From assembly GCF_014621775.1 (NCBI RefSeq), contig NZ_CP061204.1, positions 516,501 through 580,500 of the forward strand: a DNA stretch of 64,000 bases, in the 5' to 3' direction. The notes beneath the pieces were generated by a model. That model was not told where the DNA came from and made no database searches. It worked only from the letters and a program-made list of their open reading frames with translations. Source of the stretch: Stenotrophomonas sp. 169 (GTDB taxonomy: Bacteria > Pseudomonadota > Gammaproteobacteria > Xanthomonadales > Xanthomonadaceae). Both the position numbers and the translations under genes were made by a program. This document shows positions 52,395-60,715 of this stretch, piece by piece; the stretch's first letter is position 1, and each line of letters starts with the position of its first letter.

Positions 52395-52689
52395 TCGAGA
52401 AAGCTCCAAAAACAGAGAACGCCTGACCGAATGGCCAAGCGGGGGCAGATCGATGAGATCGGCTGACTCGGAGCGTTCCCGTGAACCGCGCTGCGAGAAT
52501 TGGGGGCAACCGGCGCGAAGCACAGGCTGGAATGCGTGACGTACGGCGTCGGAGTTGGGGCGGGCGAGGGGTCTATGACCTGACTCGCCGGCGGTCCCGG
52601 AGGGAAACGGACGGCCGTTGCAGACCGGCGAAGTCTACCCGAAGTTTGAGACTTGGCGCAAAGGGGCGTGTTCAGGTTGGGCTGCACGC

Positions 52690-52831
52690 CACGCCGGATG
52701 CGGGTGGGGCCGGGCGGGGAGGCTGTGCGGGGGCCGGCAGAAGCCGCATCCTGCGGGCCTCGTTTCGCGCCATCCATGGCGCTCAACGCCCCCGCCCAGC
52801 CTCCCCGCCCGGCCCTCCGACAGTTTCCGTG
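52690..52831 (-). repeat. Structured intergenic element, copy C
   Basis: Inverted relative to A and B. Arms at 52706-52735 and 52788-52817 are complementary (minus-strand 5' arm contains CCGGGCGGGGAGGCTGG). The central palindrome GCGCCAT-GG-ATGGCGC lies at 52767-52782, with CGAAACGAGG next to it and ACGGAAACTGTCGGAGGG at the 5' end (compare ACGGAACCTGTCAGAGGG in B). Confidence 0.75.
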
Positions 52832-52849
52832 CTTCCCGGACAAGGCCGC

Positions 52850-52872
52850 TAGCGCCGAGCCGTGCTCGGCGG
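52850..52872. repeat. Single SMAG-type palindrome
   Basis: TAGCGCCGAGCCGTGCTCGG with trailing CGG; left unit of the paired repeat only, 18 bp from element copy C. Confidence 0.7.
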
Positions 52873-52995
52873 CAGGGACGCCTCCGGTCATCCGCGGGAC
52901 CGGCCTACACTCGGGGATGCGGCGGCGCAGCTTTCCGTGGTTGCGGGGCTTTGATTACACTTGAAACTTGTTGTCCACCTCTGCCGGATATCCCC

Positions 52996-53985
52996 ATGAA
53001 GCTTGGTTCGTTGAAGGAAGGGGGCCGCGACGGCACCTTGATCGTGGTCTCGCGTGATCTTGCGCACGGGGTGCGTGCCACCGGTATCGCGGCGACGCTG
53101 CAGGTGGCGTTGGAAGACTGGGCGCGCGTGGCGCCGCGGCTGGATGCGCTCTATCAATCGCTCAATGCCGGCGATGCCGATGGTGTCTTCGACATGGACA
53201 TGCAGGCGCTGGCAGCCCCGCTGCCGCGCGCTTACGAATTCCTGGACGGCAGCGCGTACCTGCCGCACGTGGCGCGGGTGCGCCGCGCGCGCGGTGCCGA
53301 GGTGCCGGAGAGCTTCTATACCGATCCGCTCATGTACCAGGCCACCAGCGCCGGTTTCCATGGTCCGCGCGATCCGGTGAAGGTGGTCAGCGAGGACTAC
53401 GGCATCGACCTGGAGGCGGAGATCGTGGTGATCACCGACGATGTGCCGATGGCGGTCACCCCCGAGCAGGCAGCAGGCCATATCCAGTTGATCGGGTTGG
53501 TCAATGACGTGTCGCTGCGCAACCTGATCCCGGGCGAGCTGGCGAAGGGGTTCGGTTTCCTGCAGTCCAAGCCGCGTTCCGCGCTGTCGCCGGTGTTCGT
53601 CACCCCGGACGAACTGGGCGCTGCCTGGCAGGACAGCACGCTGCACCTGCCGCTGCTGACGCATATCAATGGCGCCTGGTTCGGCGCGCCGGAAGCCGGC
53701 GTCGACATGCAGTTCAATTTCGCCCAGCTGGTGGCCCATGCGGCCAAGACCCGCCCTCTGGGGGCGGCGACCATCGTCGGCTCGGGCACCATCGCCAACG
53801 AAGACACCAGCAAGGGCGCGTCCTGCTTCGCCGAGCAGCGCACCGTGGAAACCCTGCGCGACGGCAAGCCCAGCACGCCGTTCATGTCCTTCGGTGACGT
53901 GGTGCGTATTGAAATGCTGGATGCGGCCGGCAACAGCATCTTCGGCGCCATCGAGCAGCGCATTGAACAGGCCTCCGCGCCGTGA
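52996..53985 (+). CDS. Fumarylacetoacetate hydrolase family protein
   Basis: 329 residues from the ATG at 52996 (MKLGSLKEGGRDGTL). FAH fold with the metal-binding DYGIDLEAEIVVI (Glu-x-Glu), NDVSLRNLIPGEL, QSKPRSALSPV and GSGTIANEDTS. The C-C bond hydrolase splits fumarylacetoacetate (or a similar acylpyruvate). Its stop overlaps the GTG start of the zeta-class GST gene, the last two steps of tyrosine/homogentisate breakdown, which supports the FAH identity. Homogentisate dioxygenase is not in this window. Confidence 0.9.
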   Translation: MKLGSLKEGGRDGTLIVVSRDLAHGVRATGIAATLQVALEDWARVAPRLDALYQSLNAGDADGVFDMDMQALAAPLPRAYEFLDGSAYLPHVARVRRARGAEVPESFYTDPLMYQATSAGFHGPRDPVKVVSEDYGIDLEAEIVVITDDVPMAVTPEQAAGHIQLIGLVNDVSLRNLIPGELAKGFGFLQSKPRSALSPVFVTPDELGAAWQDSTLHLPLLTHINGAWFGAPEAGVDMQFNFAQLVAHAAKTRPLGAATIVGSGTIANEDTSKGASCFAEQRTVETLRDGKPSTPFMSFGDVVRIEMLDAAGNSIFGAIEQRIEQASAP

Positions 53986-54668
53986 ATGACGAGGCGGCGC
54001 AGGAGCCGGGCGGGCAGGGACGTATCGTCCTGCACACCTATTGGCGCTCCAGTGCAGCCTACCGCGTGCGTATCGGGTTGCACCTGAAAGGTCTGTCGTG
54101 GGAGCCGCAGCCGGTCCATCTGGTGCGCGATGGCGGCGAACAGCACCATGACGGCTACCGTGCGCTCAATCCACAGCAACTGGTGCCGACGCTGCTGCAC
54201 CGCGGGCAGGTGCTGACGCAGTCCATGGCCATCCTGGAATACCTGGATGAGCTGTTCCCGGCCATGCCGCTGCTGCCGGCAGACCCGGTCGGGCGTGCGC
54301 GGGTGCGCGGCTTGGCCCAACTGGTGTCCTGCGATATCCACCCGCTGAACAACCTGCGGGTGATGCAGTATCTGGAGCGTCAGCTGCAGGTGCCGGTCGA
54401 TGCGCGCACGCAGTGGACCCTGCACTGGATGGCCGAAGGCTTGGCTGCGATGGAGTCCCTGCTGGCGGCCAGCACCGCGACCGGCACGTTCTGCCACGGC
54501 GACCAGCCCGGCCTGGCCGACGCCTGCCTGATCCCTCAGCTCTACAACGCCCATCGCTTCGGCCTGGAGCTGACCCCTTATCCGACCTTGCGGCGGATCG
54601 AGGCGGCGTGCCTGGGCCTGGAGGCGTTCGACGCTGCGCGTCCAGAGAATCAGACCGACGCCGTGTGA
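53982..54668 (+). CDS. maiA: Maleylacetoacetate isomerase (zeta-class glutathione S-transferase)
   Basis: 228 residues from a GTG at 53982 overlapping the FAH stop. N-terminal thioredoxin-like domain with the zeta signature RSSAAYRVRIGLHLKG (glutathione-activating Ser), Pro in NPQQLVPTL, QSMAILEYLDE; C-terminal helical domain with DIHPLNNLRVMQYL and ADACLIPQLYNAHRF. Converts maleylacetoacetate to fumarylacetoacetate, the substrate of the preceding enzyme. Confidence 0.93.
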   Translation: MNDEAAQEPGGQGRIVLHTYWRSSAAYRVRIGLHLKGLSWEPQPVHLVRDGGEQHHDGYRALNPQQLVPTLLHRGQVLTQSMAILEYLDELFPAMPLLPADPVGRARVRGLAQLVSCDIHPLNNLRVMQYLERQLQVPVDARTQWTLHWMAEGLAAMESLLAASTATGTFCHGDQPGLADACLIPQLYNAHRFGLELTPYPTLRRIEAACLGLEAFDAARPENQTDAV

Positions 54669-54671
54669 ACA

Positions 54672-54747
54672 AAAAAGGGGACGGAGGGGATTAAGTCGTT
54701 TTCGGCCTTGGGGCCGAAAACGACTTAATCCCCTCCGTCCCCTTTTT
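54672..54747. repeat. 36-bp perfect hairpin between maiA and pilU
   Basis: Arms 54672-54707 and 54712-54747 are exact complements with loop TTGG. The outer part is AAAAAGGGGACGGAGGGG followed by ATTAAG. The T5 end can terminate maiA, and the other end abuts the pilU stop, so it can act both ways. Core shared with the dinB hairpin. Confidence 0.85.
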
Positions 54748-55874
54748 CAGAAGCCGTGGGTGATGCTGGGTTGGCCTTCGGAGAAGTCGGCGTAGGGGTC
54801 GTGTTCGCCGTCGCTGCCTTCGGACAGGCGGAACTTCAAGGCCAGGCCGTCGCGGGAGTCGGCGGCGCGCAGTGCTTCCTCGATCTCGATGGTGCCGTCC
54901 TTCGCCATGCGGAACAGGCACTGGTCGAAGCTTTCCATGCCTTCTTCCAGCGAGGCTTCCATCGCAGCCTTGATCTCGTGCACCTGGCCGCGGCGCAGCA
55001 GGTCTCGGATCATCGGCGTGTTGATCAGGACCTCGGTGGCGGGCAGGCGGCGTCCGTCCTTGCCCTTCACCAGGCGTTGGCTGATGACGCCGCGCAGGTT
55101 CAGCGACAGGTTCATCAGCACGTTGCGGTGGGCGCTTTCCGGGAAGAAGTTCAGGATGCGCTCAATCGTCTGGTCGGCATTGTTGGAGTGCAGGGTGGCC
55201 AGGCACAGGTGGCCGGTCTCGGCGAAGGCAATGGCCGCCTCCATCGTTTCCGAATCCAGGATTTCGCCGATCAGGATCACGTCGGGTGCTTCACGCATTG
55301 CGTTCTTCAAGGCGCTGTTGAAGGCATGCGTGTCCAGCCCAACCTCGCGCTGGTTGACGATCGACATCTTGTGCTTGTGCAGGTACTCGATCGGGTCCTC
55401 GATGGTGAGGATGTGCCCGGTGGTCGTGCTGTTGCGGTGGTCGATCATCGAGGCCAGCGAGGTGGACTTGCCCGACCCGGTGGACCCCACCACCAGGACC
55501 AGGCCGCGCGGGGTCATGATGACGTCCTTCAGCACCTGCGGCAGGTTCAGCTCTTCGATGCTGGGTATCCGGCTACGGATGGCGCGGATGACCATGCCGA
55601 CTTCGCCACGCTGCTTGAACACGTTCACGCGGAAGCGCCCGGTGTCCGCCAGGGCAATCGCCATGTTGAGTTCCAGCTCGCGTTCGAACTGAGGCACCTG
55701 GCCTTCGTCCATCAGCGAGTAGGCGATTTTCTTGACCATGCCGGGCGGCAGGCCGGTGTTGCCGAGCGGGTACAGCTTGCCCTCGATCTTGATGTAGACC
55801 GGCGCACCGGTAGTCAAGAACATGTCCGAAGCATTCTTTTCGGTCATCAGCTTCAGGAAGTAGCCGATATCCAT
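54747..55874 (-). CDS. pilU: PilT/PilU family retraction ATPase, PilU type
   Basis: 375 residues from the ATG at 55874 (MDIGYFLKLMTEKNASDMF). Walker A GSTGSGKST, Asp-box LTIEDPIEY, Walker B-like LIGEILDSETM and His box TGHLCLATLHSN. The ILDSETM form and the acidic C-terminal extension are PilU rather than PilT characters. Acts at the base of type IV pili with PilT during retraction. No pilT neighbours it here; the upstream gene is divergent, which differs from the common pilT-pilU pair. Confidence 0.92.
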   Translation of the reverse strand: MDIGYFLKLMTEKNASDMFLTTGAPVYIKIEGKLYPLGNTGLPPGMVKKIAYSLMDEGQVPQFERELELNMAIALADTGRFRVNVFKQRGEVGMVIRAIRSRIPSIEELNLPQVLKDVIMTPRGLVLVVGSTGSGKSTSLASMIDHRNSTTTGHILTIEDPIEYLHKHKMSIVNQREVGLDTHAFNSALKNAMREAPDVILIGEILDSETMEAAIAFAETGHLCLATLHSNNADQTIERILNFFPESAHRNVLMNLSLNLRGVISQRLVKGKDGRRLPATEVLINTPMIRDLLRRGQVHEIKAAMEASLEEGMESFDQCLFRMAKDGTIEIEEALRAADSRDGLALKFRLSEGSDGEHDPYADFSEGQPSITHGF

Positions 55875-55976
55875 ACGCGTTTTTCCCCAAAAACGAGTCG
55901 CCGACGGCCTAAGTTGCAAGCATGCCGTCGGCTTGACGACAATGGCCGTGCACAATCATCGGCACGGCCTCCCCAA

Positions 55977-56369
55977 ATGAATCGACGTAGCTTCGCACAA
56001 ATGCGCCACGCCCTGTATGTGACGGCGTTGGCATTCGCACTCTCTGCCCCGGCCATTGCACTGGCGCAGGACGGCGCGCTGGAACTGGCGCAGGCACGGC
56101 AAGCGGTGGAGAAGGCCACCCAGGCTGACGCCGACCAATACGCCCCCGATCTGATCAACCTGGCAAGACAGGGCCTGGAGCAGGCCCAACGTGCGGCAGG
56201 CGACCGTCGGGAGCGCAAGAACGCGCCCGCCATGGCCCTGCGTGTGGCCGCGGATGCCGACTTGGCCCGTGTCCGCAGCGAGGAAGCCACCGCCACCGCG
56301 CAGCTGCAGCTGCGCCGCAATGAAGTCACCCAGCTGCAACGCCAGCTGGAAAACGGGGATGACCGCTGA
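55977..56369 (+). CDS. DUF4398 domain periplasmic protein
   Basis: 130 residues from ATG 55977 (MNRRSFAQMRHALYVTALAF); ATG 56001 is an alternative that gives a shorter signal. Signal peptide, then an amphipathic helical domain with QARQAVEKATQADADQYAPD and a Glu/Arg/Gln-rich coiled-coil end. DUF4398 proteins are usually encoded beside OmpA-like proteins, as here: its TGA overlaps the next ATG (TGATG). Confidence 0.88.
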   Translation: MNRRSFAQMRHALYVTALAFALSAPAIALAQDGALELAQARQAVEKATQADADQYAPDLINLARQGLEQAQRAAGDRRERKNAPAMALRVAADADLARVRSEEATATAQLQLRRNEVTQLQRQLENGDDR

Positions 56370-57253
56370 TGCGCGCACGTTCGATGTACTTGGCTGCGGG
56401 GCTGTTGACCCTGCCCCTGTTGGCCGTTGCTGCCGACGATCCGGCGGTACTGCAGCTCAACCAGCGCCTGATGGCGATCTCGGCCAATCCGGATACGGCC
56501 AACCTGGGCGCGTTCGAGCGCATGCAGGCGCAACAGGCGATCAGTACCCTCGATAGCGCCAAGCGCCGCGACCAGGAGCTTGCCAGGTACTTGGCCGAGC
56601 GGCGGGTAGAGATCGCCGAGACTTCGGTGCGTGCGGCCTTGGCCCAGCGCGAAGTGGATCGGCTGGAACGCACCCGCAGCGACATGCTGATCGAAGCGAG
56701 CCGCCGGGAAGCGGCACGTGCGCGGCAGGAAGCCGAGCGTCTGCGTGTGCAGGCGCAGATCCAAGCGGAGGAGGCCGAACGGCTGCGACTCGCTGCGGAG
56801 AGTGAGGTGCTGGCCCGGCAGGATGCGGAGAACGCGCTGACCAGCGTGGCCGGCAAGCAGCAGCAGCGCCTCAGCGCGGCGCAGCAGAACGCGGCCAAGC
56901 TGGCACGCGAGGAAGCGGAGCTGGTGTCCGGCCAGAAGCTGCCGGGCAGCAAGTTCGACAGCCGGGGTGAGATCTTCACGTTGACCGGCGATGCGTTTGC
57001 CAGCGGCCAAGCCAGTCTGTCCAACGGGGCGAAGAACCAGGCCAAGGCACTCGCCGAGTACCTGAACATCGGCAAGAAGGGCCGCGTGCGCATCGAGGCC
57101 TACGACAGTGCCAACGGCGTTGGCCAGCGACGTGCCGACGCGGTGCGCGACGCACTGGTTGCTGCAGGCGTCGCCGGCAATCGCATCCAGTCCGTCGGCA
57201 AGAAGGCTGCCTCCACGCGAGCGCGTTCCGTCGAGGTGATTGTTTCACCTTAA
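56369..57253 (+). CDS. OmpA family protein with long coiled coil
   Basis: 294 residues. Signal peptide (MRARSMYLAAGLLTLPLLAVA), a roughly 140-residue Arg/Glu/Ala-rich coiled coil (about 60-170), then an OmpA-like peptidoglycan-binding domain (about 185-294) with GDAFASGQASLSNGAKNQAK and GQRRADAVRDALVAAGV. The usual asparagine-rich loop is reduced. Translationally coupled to the DUF4398 gene; the two likely form a periplasmic complex that bridges to the cell wall. Confidence 0.88.
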   Translation: MRARSMYLAAGLLTLPLLAVAADDPAVLQLNQRLMAISANPDTANLGAFERMQAQQAISTLDSAKRRDQELARYLAERRVEIAETSVRAALAQREVDRLERTRSDMLIEASRREAARARQEAERLRVQAQIQAEEAERLRLAAESEVLARQDAENALTSVAGKQQQRLSAAQQNAAKLAREEAELVSGQKLPGSKFDSRGEIFTLTGDAFASGQASLSNGAKNQAKALAEYLNIGKKGRVRIEAYDSANGVGQRRADAVRDALVAAGVAGNRIQSVGKKAASTRARSVEVIVSP

Positions 57254-57419
57254 AGTATTGTTTTCGTTAATAAATGCGAGCGGGTTCACTACATCCTGAA
57301 CCGCTCGTCGCCCCGACCCGGCTATTTGTCGCGAGGGGCTTGAAGGCCCCCTTCGGCAAGCGTAGGGTCAATTGTCCGGGACGCATTCGGCGGACCGGAC
57401 AGAAAGGAGGGCCGGGCCG

Positions 57420-57584
57420 ATGCAATCGTGGCACGAACCAGCGCAGGCAGACATCCACGGGCCAGTGTGGAACGCCTTGCAGGACGTGGCCTTGCACGCG
57501 CCCGCCTTCCTTCCCTCAATCGACGCCCTGTGCCGAAAGGCCGGGGCGTTCGTGTTCCAGCTGAAGGAGGTACATCATGTTTGA
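57420..57584 (+). CDS. Unrecognised 54-residue small protein
   Basis: ATG at 57420 is preceded by AGAAAGGAGG, a near-perfect Shine-Dalgarno sequence nine bases upstream. The protein (MQSWHEPAQADIHGPVWNAL and 34 more residues) is slightly acidic with one Cys, no signal or transmembrane segment. It overlaps the start of the DUF465 gene by eight bases, suggesting translational coupling. No family recognised. The strong ribosome binding site is the main support. Confidence 0.6.
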   Translation: MQSWHEPAQADIHGPVWNALQDVALHAPAFLPSIDALCRKAGAFVFQLKEVHHV

Positions 57585-57816
57585 AGATCAGTCCCAGAGC
57601 GAGATCGAAGCCCGCCGCGCGCGCGATCCGGAGTTCCGGACCCTGCATGACGAACACCGGAAGTTGAATCGCCAATGCATGGATGCCGAGCTCGGCGTTA
57701 TGGCAGTCAGTGATATCACCCTGGGCCGGATGAAGCGGGAAAAGCTGCTGGCCAAGCAACGTCTGCAGCGCATGCTGGAGACCCCCGTGCAATCACAGAC
57801 CTCCCCCGCGCATTGA
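57577..57816 (+). CDS. DUF465 (YdcH-like) small protein
   Basis: 79 residues with AAGGAGGT six bases before the ATG. A two-helix hairpin: HDEHRKLNRQCMDAE, then LGRMKREKLLAKQRLQRML, the pattern of the YdcH/DUF465 family. Small cytoplasmic protein of unknown function, common in gammaproteobacteria. Overlaps the small ORF upstream. Confidence 0.85.
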   Translation: MFEDQSQSEIEARRARDPEFRTLHDEHRKLNRQCMDAELGVMAVSDITLGRMKREKLLAKQRLQRMLETPVQSQTSPAH

Positions 57817-58017
57817 GTTGACCCACAGCAAGCAGGCAGGCCAAAAGGGCCCGTCCTGTAAGAACATCGCCGTTCCCTGTCGCGGGCGGCCTGGGCCTCC
57901 TCGTCGGCTCATGTCGTCCGCGTCACTTGGGGCTTGGTGCATTCCCCCTGACATTCGCGGTCAACCAGCGGATAATCCAGTATCCGGCCCTGCGGGGCGC
58001 GAACTGAAGTCCCCCGA

Positions 58018-59388
58018 ATGCCCATCCATGCTTCCGTCCTCGATCTCATCGGCCATACCCCCATCGTCAAGGCCCAGCGCCTGGATACCGGTGTCTGCGA
58101 GCTGTTCCTGAAGCTCGAGAGCGCCAACCCGGGCGGCTCGATCAAGGACCGCATCGGCCTGTCGATGATCGAGGCGGCTGAACAGCGCGGTGACCTGAAG
58201 CCGGGCGCGACGCTGGTGGAGGGCACGGCGGGCAATACCGGCCTGGGCCTGGCGCTGGTGGCGCAGCAGAAGGGCTACAAGCTGGTGCTGGTGGTGCCGG
58301 ACAAGATGAGCCGGGAAAAGATCTTCAACCTGAAGGCCATGGGCGCTGAAGTGCGCCTGACCCGTTCGGACGTGGCCAAGGGCCATCCGGAGTACTACCA
58401 GGACCTGGCCAAGACCATCGCTGACCAGATTCCGGGCGCTTACTTCATCAATCAGTTCGGCAACCCCGACAACCCGGCGGCCCATGAGTTCGGTACCGGC
58501 CCGGAAATCCTCGAGCAGATGGACGGCGACCTGGACGCGATCGTGTTCGGCTGTGGCAGCTCGGGCACCATGACCGGTCTGTCGCGCGCGTTTTCCACGC
58601 TGTCGCCGAAGACCGAGCTGGTGCTCGCCGACCCGGTCGGCTCGATCCTGGCGGAATACATCAATGATGGCGTGCTCAACGACAAGTCCGGCAGCTGGCT
58701 GGTCGAAGGCATCGGTGAGGACTTCCTGCCGTCGATCGCTGATTTCAGCCGCGTCACCAAGGCCTATGCCATCACCGATGCGGAAAGCTTCCACACCGCA
58801 CGGGAGCTGCTGGGCAAGGAGGGCATCCTGGGCGGCTCGTCCACCGGCACTCTGCTGGCGGCAGCGCTGAAGTACTGCCAGGAGCAGACCACGCCGAAGC
58901 GGGTTCTCGTGCTGGTCTGCGACACCGGCAACAAATATCTGTCGAAGATGTACAACGACTATTGGATGCTGGACAACGGCTTCCTGGAGCGCCCTCAGCA
59001 TGGCGATCTGCGCGACCTGATCCTGCGCCCGTATGGCCAGCGCGATACCGTAGTGATCGGTCCGAACGATCTGTTGACCACCGCCTATCAGCGCATGAAG
59101 CTGTATGACGTCTCGCAGCTGCCGGTCGTCGACGGTGACACGCTGGTGGGCATCGTCGATGAAAGTGATGTCCTGCTGCATGTGTACGGTGACGAAGCGC
59201 GCTTCCGCGATACCGTCTCCACCGCGATGGTCAGCAAGCTCGACCGGCTGGATGTGAAGTCGCCGATCGAGGCCCTGCTGCCGGTATTCGACCGCGGCCA
59301 AGTTGCGATCATCATGGACGGTGACAGCTTCCTTGGCCTGATCACCCGCATCGACCTGTTGAATTACCTGCGCCGTCGCGTTCAGTAA
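58018..59388 (+). CDS. Cystathionine beta-synthase with C-terminal CBS pair
   Basis: 456 residues. PLP fold-type II: Lys in GGSIKDRIGL near residue 42, the ATLVEGTAGNTGLGLAL segment, GCGSSGTMTGLSR; then two CBS motifs (about 335-390 and 395-456, LPVVDGDTLVGIVDESD, MDGDSFLGLITRIDLL). The CBS pair suggests adenosyl-ligand (SAM-type) control. Condenses homocysteine and serine. Followed by cystathionine gamma-lyase, giving the reverse transsulfuration route to cysteine. Confidence 0.92.
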   Translation: MPIHASVLDLIGHTPIVKAQRLDTGVCELFLKLESANPGGSIKDRIGLSMIEAAEQRGDLKPGATLVEGTAGNTGLGLALVAQQKGYKLVLVVPDKMSREKIFNLKAMGAEVRLTRSDVAKGHPEYYQDLAKTIADQIPGAYFINQFGNPDNPAAHEFGTGPEILEQMDGDLDAIVFGCGSSGTMTGLSRAFSTLSPKTELVLADPVGSILAEYINDGVLNDKSGSWLVEGIGEDFLPSIADFSRVTKAYAITDAESFHTARELLGKEGILGGSSTGTLLAAALKYCQEQTTPKRVLVLVCDTGNKYLSKMYNDYWMLDNGFLERPQHGDLRDLILRPYGQRDTVVIGPNDLLTTAYQRMKLYDVSQLPVVDGDTLVGIVDESDVLLHVYGDEARFRDTVSTAMVSKLDRLDVKSPIEALLPVFDRGQVAIIMDGDSFLGLITRIDLLNYLRRRVQ

Positions 59389-59514
59389 CGCGACGTTTGC
59401 TGGAATTGGCCTCTGAATCCGCGTTTATCCGTGTCAATGGGCGTTAAGCCCACGCTGATAGACTCCCGACCCCTTGATGGCGACCGTGTTGGGCGCCCTG
59501 CAGGAATCAACTTA

Positions 59515-60714
59515 ATGTCCGATTCGTCCAAGCCCGCCCACGCGCGTGCGTTGTCACTGGCCACGCTGGCCATCCATGGCGGCCAGTCGCCGGACCCCAG
59601 CACGGGCGCGGTGATGCCGCCGATCTATGCGACGTCCACCTATGCGCAGAGCAGCCCCGGCGAGCACCAGGGTTTCGAGTACTCGCGCACCCACAACCCG
59701 ACGCGCTTTGCGTACGAGCGGTGCGTGGCCTCGCTGGAAGGCGGCTCGCGTGGTTTCGCGTTTGCGTCGGGCATGGCGGCCACGTCCACGGTGATGGAAC
59801 TGCTGGATGCCAACAGCCATGTCGTGGCGATGGATGACATCTATGGAGGCACGTTCCGGCTGTTCGAGCGCGTGCGTCGTCGCACCGCCGGGCTGGATTT
59901 CAGCTTCGTCGACCTGACCGACGTGGCGGCCTTCGAGGCAGCGATCACGCCGGCCACGAAGATGGTGTGGATCGAAACCCCCACCAACCCGATGCTGAAG
60001 ATCGTCGACATCGCGGCGGTTGCCGCCGTGGCGAAAAAGCACGGGCTGATCGTGGTGGTCGACAATACCTTCGCCTCGCCGATGCTGCAGCGCCCGCTGG
60101 AACTCGGCGCGGACCTGGTGCTGCACTCGGCCACCAAGTACCTCAATGGCCATTCGGACATGGTGGGCGGCATGGTGGTGGTCGGTGACAACACCGAGCT
60201 GGCCGAGCAGATGGCCTTCCTGCAGAACTCCATTGGCGCGGTGCAGGGGCCGTTTGACAGCTTCCTGGCCCTGCGTGGCCTGAAGACACTGCCGCTGCGT
60301 ATGAAGGCGCATTGCGCCAACGCGATGGCCCTCGCGCAGTGGCTGGAAACCCAGCCAACGGTGGAGAAAGTGATCTATCCGGGGCTGAAGAGTCATCCGC
60401 AGCACGAACTGGCTACTGCACAGATGAACGGTTACGGCGGCATCGTGTCGATCGTACTGAAGGGCGGGTTCGACGCGGCGAAGCGGTTCTGCGAGCGCAC
60501 CGAGCTGTTTACGCTGGCCGAGTCGCTGGGGGGTGTTGAGAGTCTTGTGAACCATCCTGCGGTGATGACGCATGCTTCCATTCCGGTTGAACGGCGGGAG
60601 AAGCTGGGAATCAGTGCGGGGCTGGTGCGGTTGAGCGTGGGTGTGGAAGATCTGGGTGATCTGATGGTGGATCTGGAGCGGGCGCTGTCGAGAGCGGCAG
60701 AAGAAGGCGTTTAA
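59515..60714 (+). CDS. metB: Cystathionine gamma-lyase/gamma-synthase (PLP, Cys/Met metabolism family)
   Basis: 399 residues from the ATG at 59515 (MSDSSKPAHARALSLATLAI). Cys/Met metabolism PLP fold with YSRTHNPTR, FASGMAATS, the PLP Lys in LHSATKYLNGHSDM and VESLVNHPAVMTHAS. Paired with CBS it is more likely the lyase. In Xanthomonas this gene (metB) borders the LPS cluster, and here too it is followed one base later by a glycosyltransferase and O-antigen export genes. Confidence 0.93.
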   Translation: MSDSSKPAHARALSLATLAIHGGQSPDPSTGAVMPPIYATSTYAQSSPGEHQGFEYSRTHNPTRFAYERCVASLEGGSRGFAFASGMAATSTVMELLDANSHVVAMDDIYGGTFRLFERVRRRTAGLDFSFVDLTDVAAFEAAITPATKMVWIETPTNPMLKIVDIAAVAAVAKKHGLIVVVDNTFASPMLQRPLELGADLVLHSATKYLNGHSDMVGGMVVVGDNTELAEQMAFLQNSIGAVQGPFDSFLALRGLKTLPLRMKAHCANAMALAQWLETQPTVEKVIYPGLKSHPQHELATAQMNGYGGIVSIVLKGGFDAAKRFCERTELFTLAESLGGVESLVNHPAVMTHASIPVERREKLGISAGLVRLSVGVEDLGDLMVDLERALSRAAEEGV

Positions 60715-60715
60715 T

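Larger units (their letters stand above)
52395..52995. other. Non-coding gap of 601 bp
   Basis: Holds the 5' leader of the helicase gene (52395 to about 52560), structured element copy C (52690-52831), a single SMAG-type palindrome (52850-52872) and the promoter region of the FAH gene. Open frames through it are short and GC-driven; I see no further gene. Confidence 0.6.

Noticed and set aside
54756..55976. Long in-frame extension upstream of the DUF4398 gene
   Set aside because: It antisenses pilU and would bury the signal peptide; the true start is at 55977.
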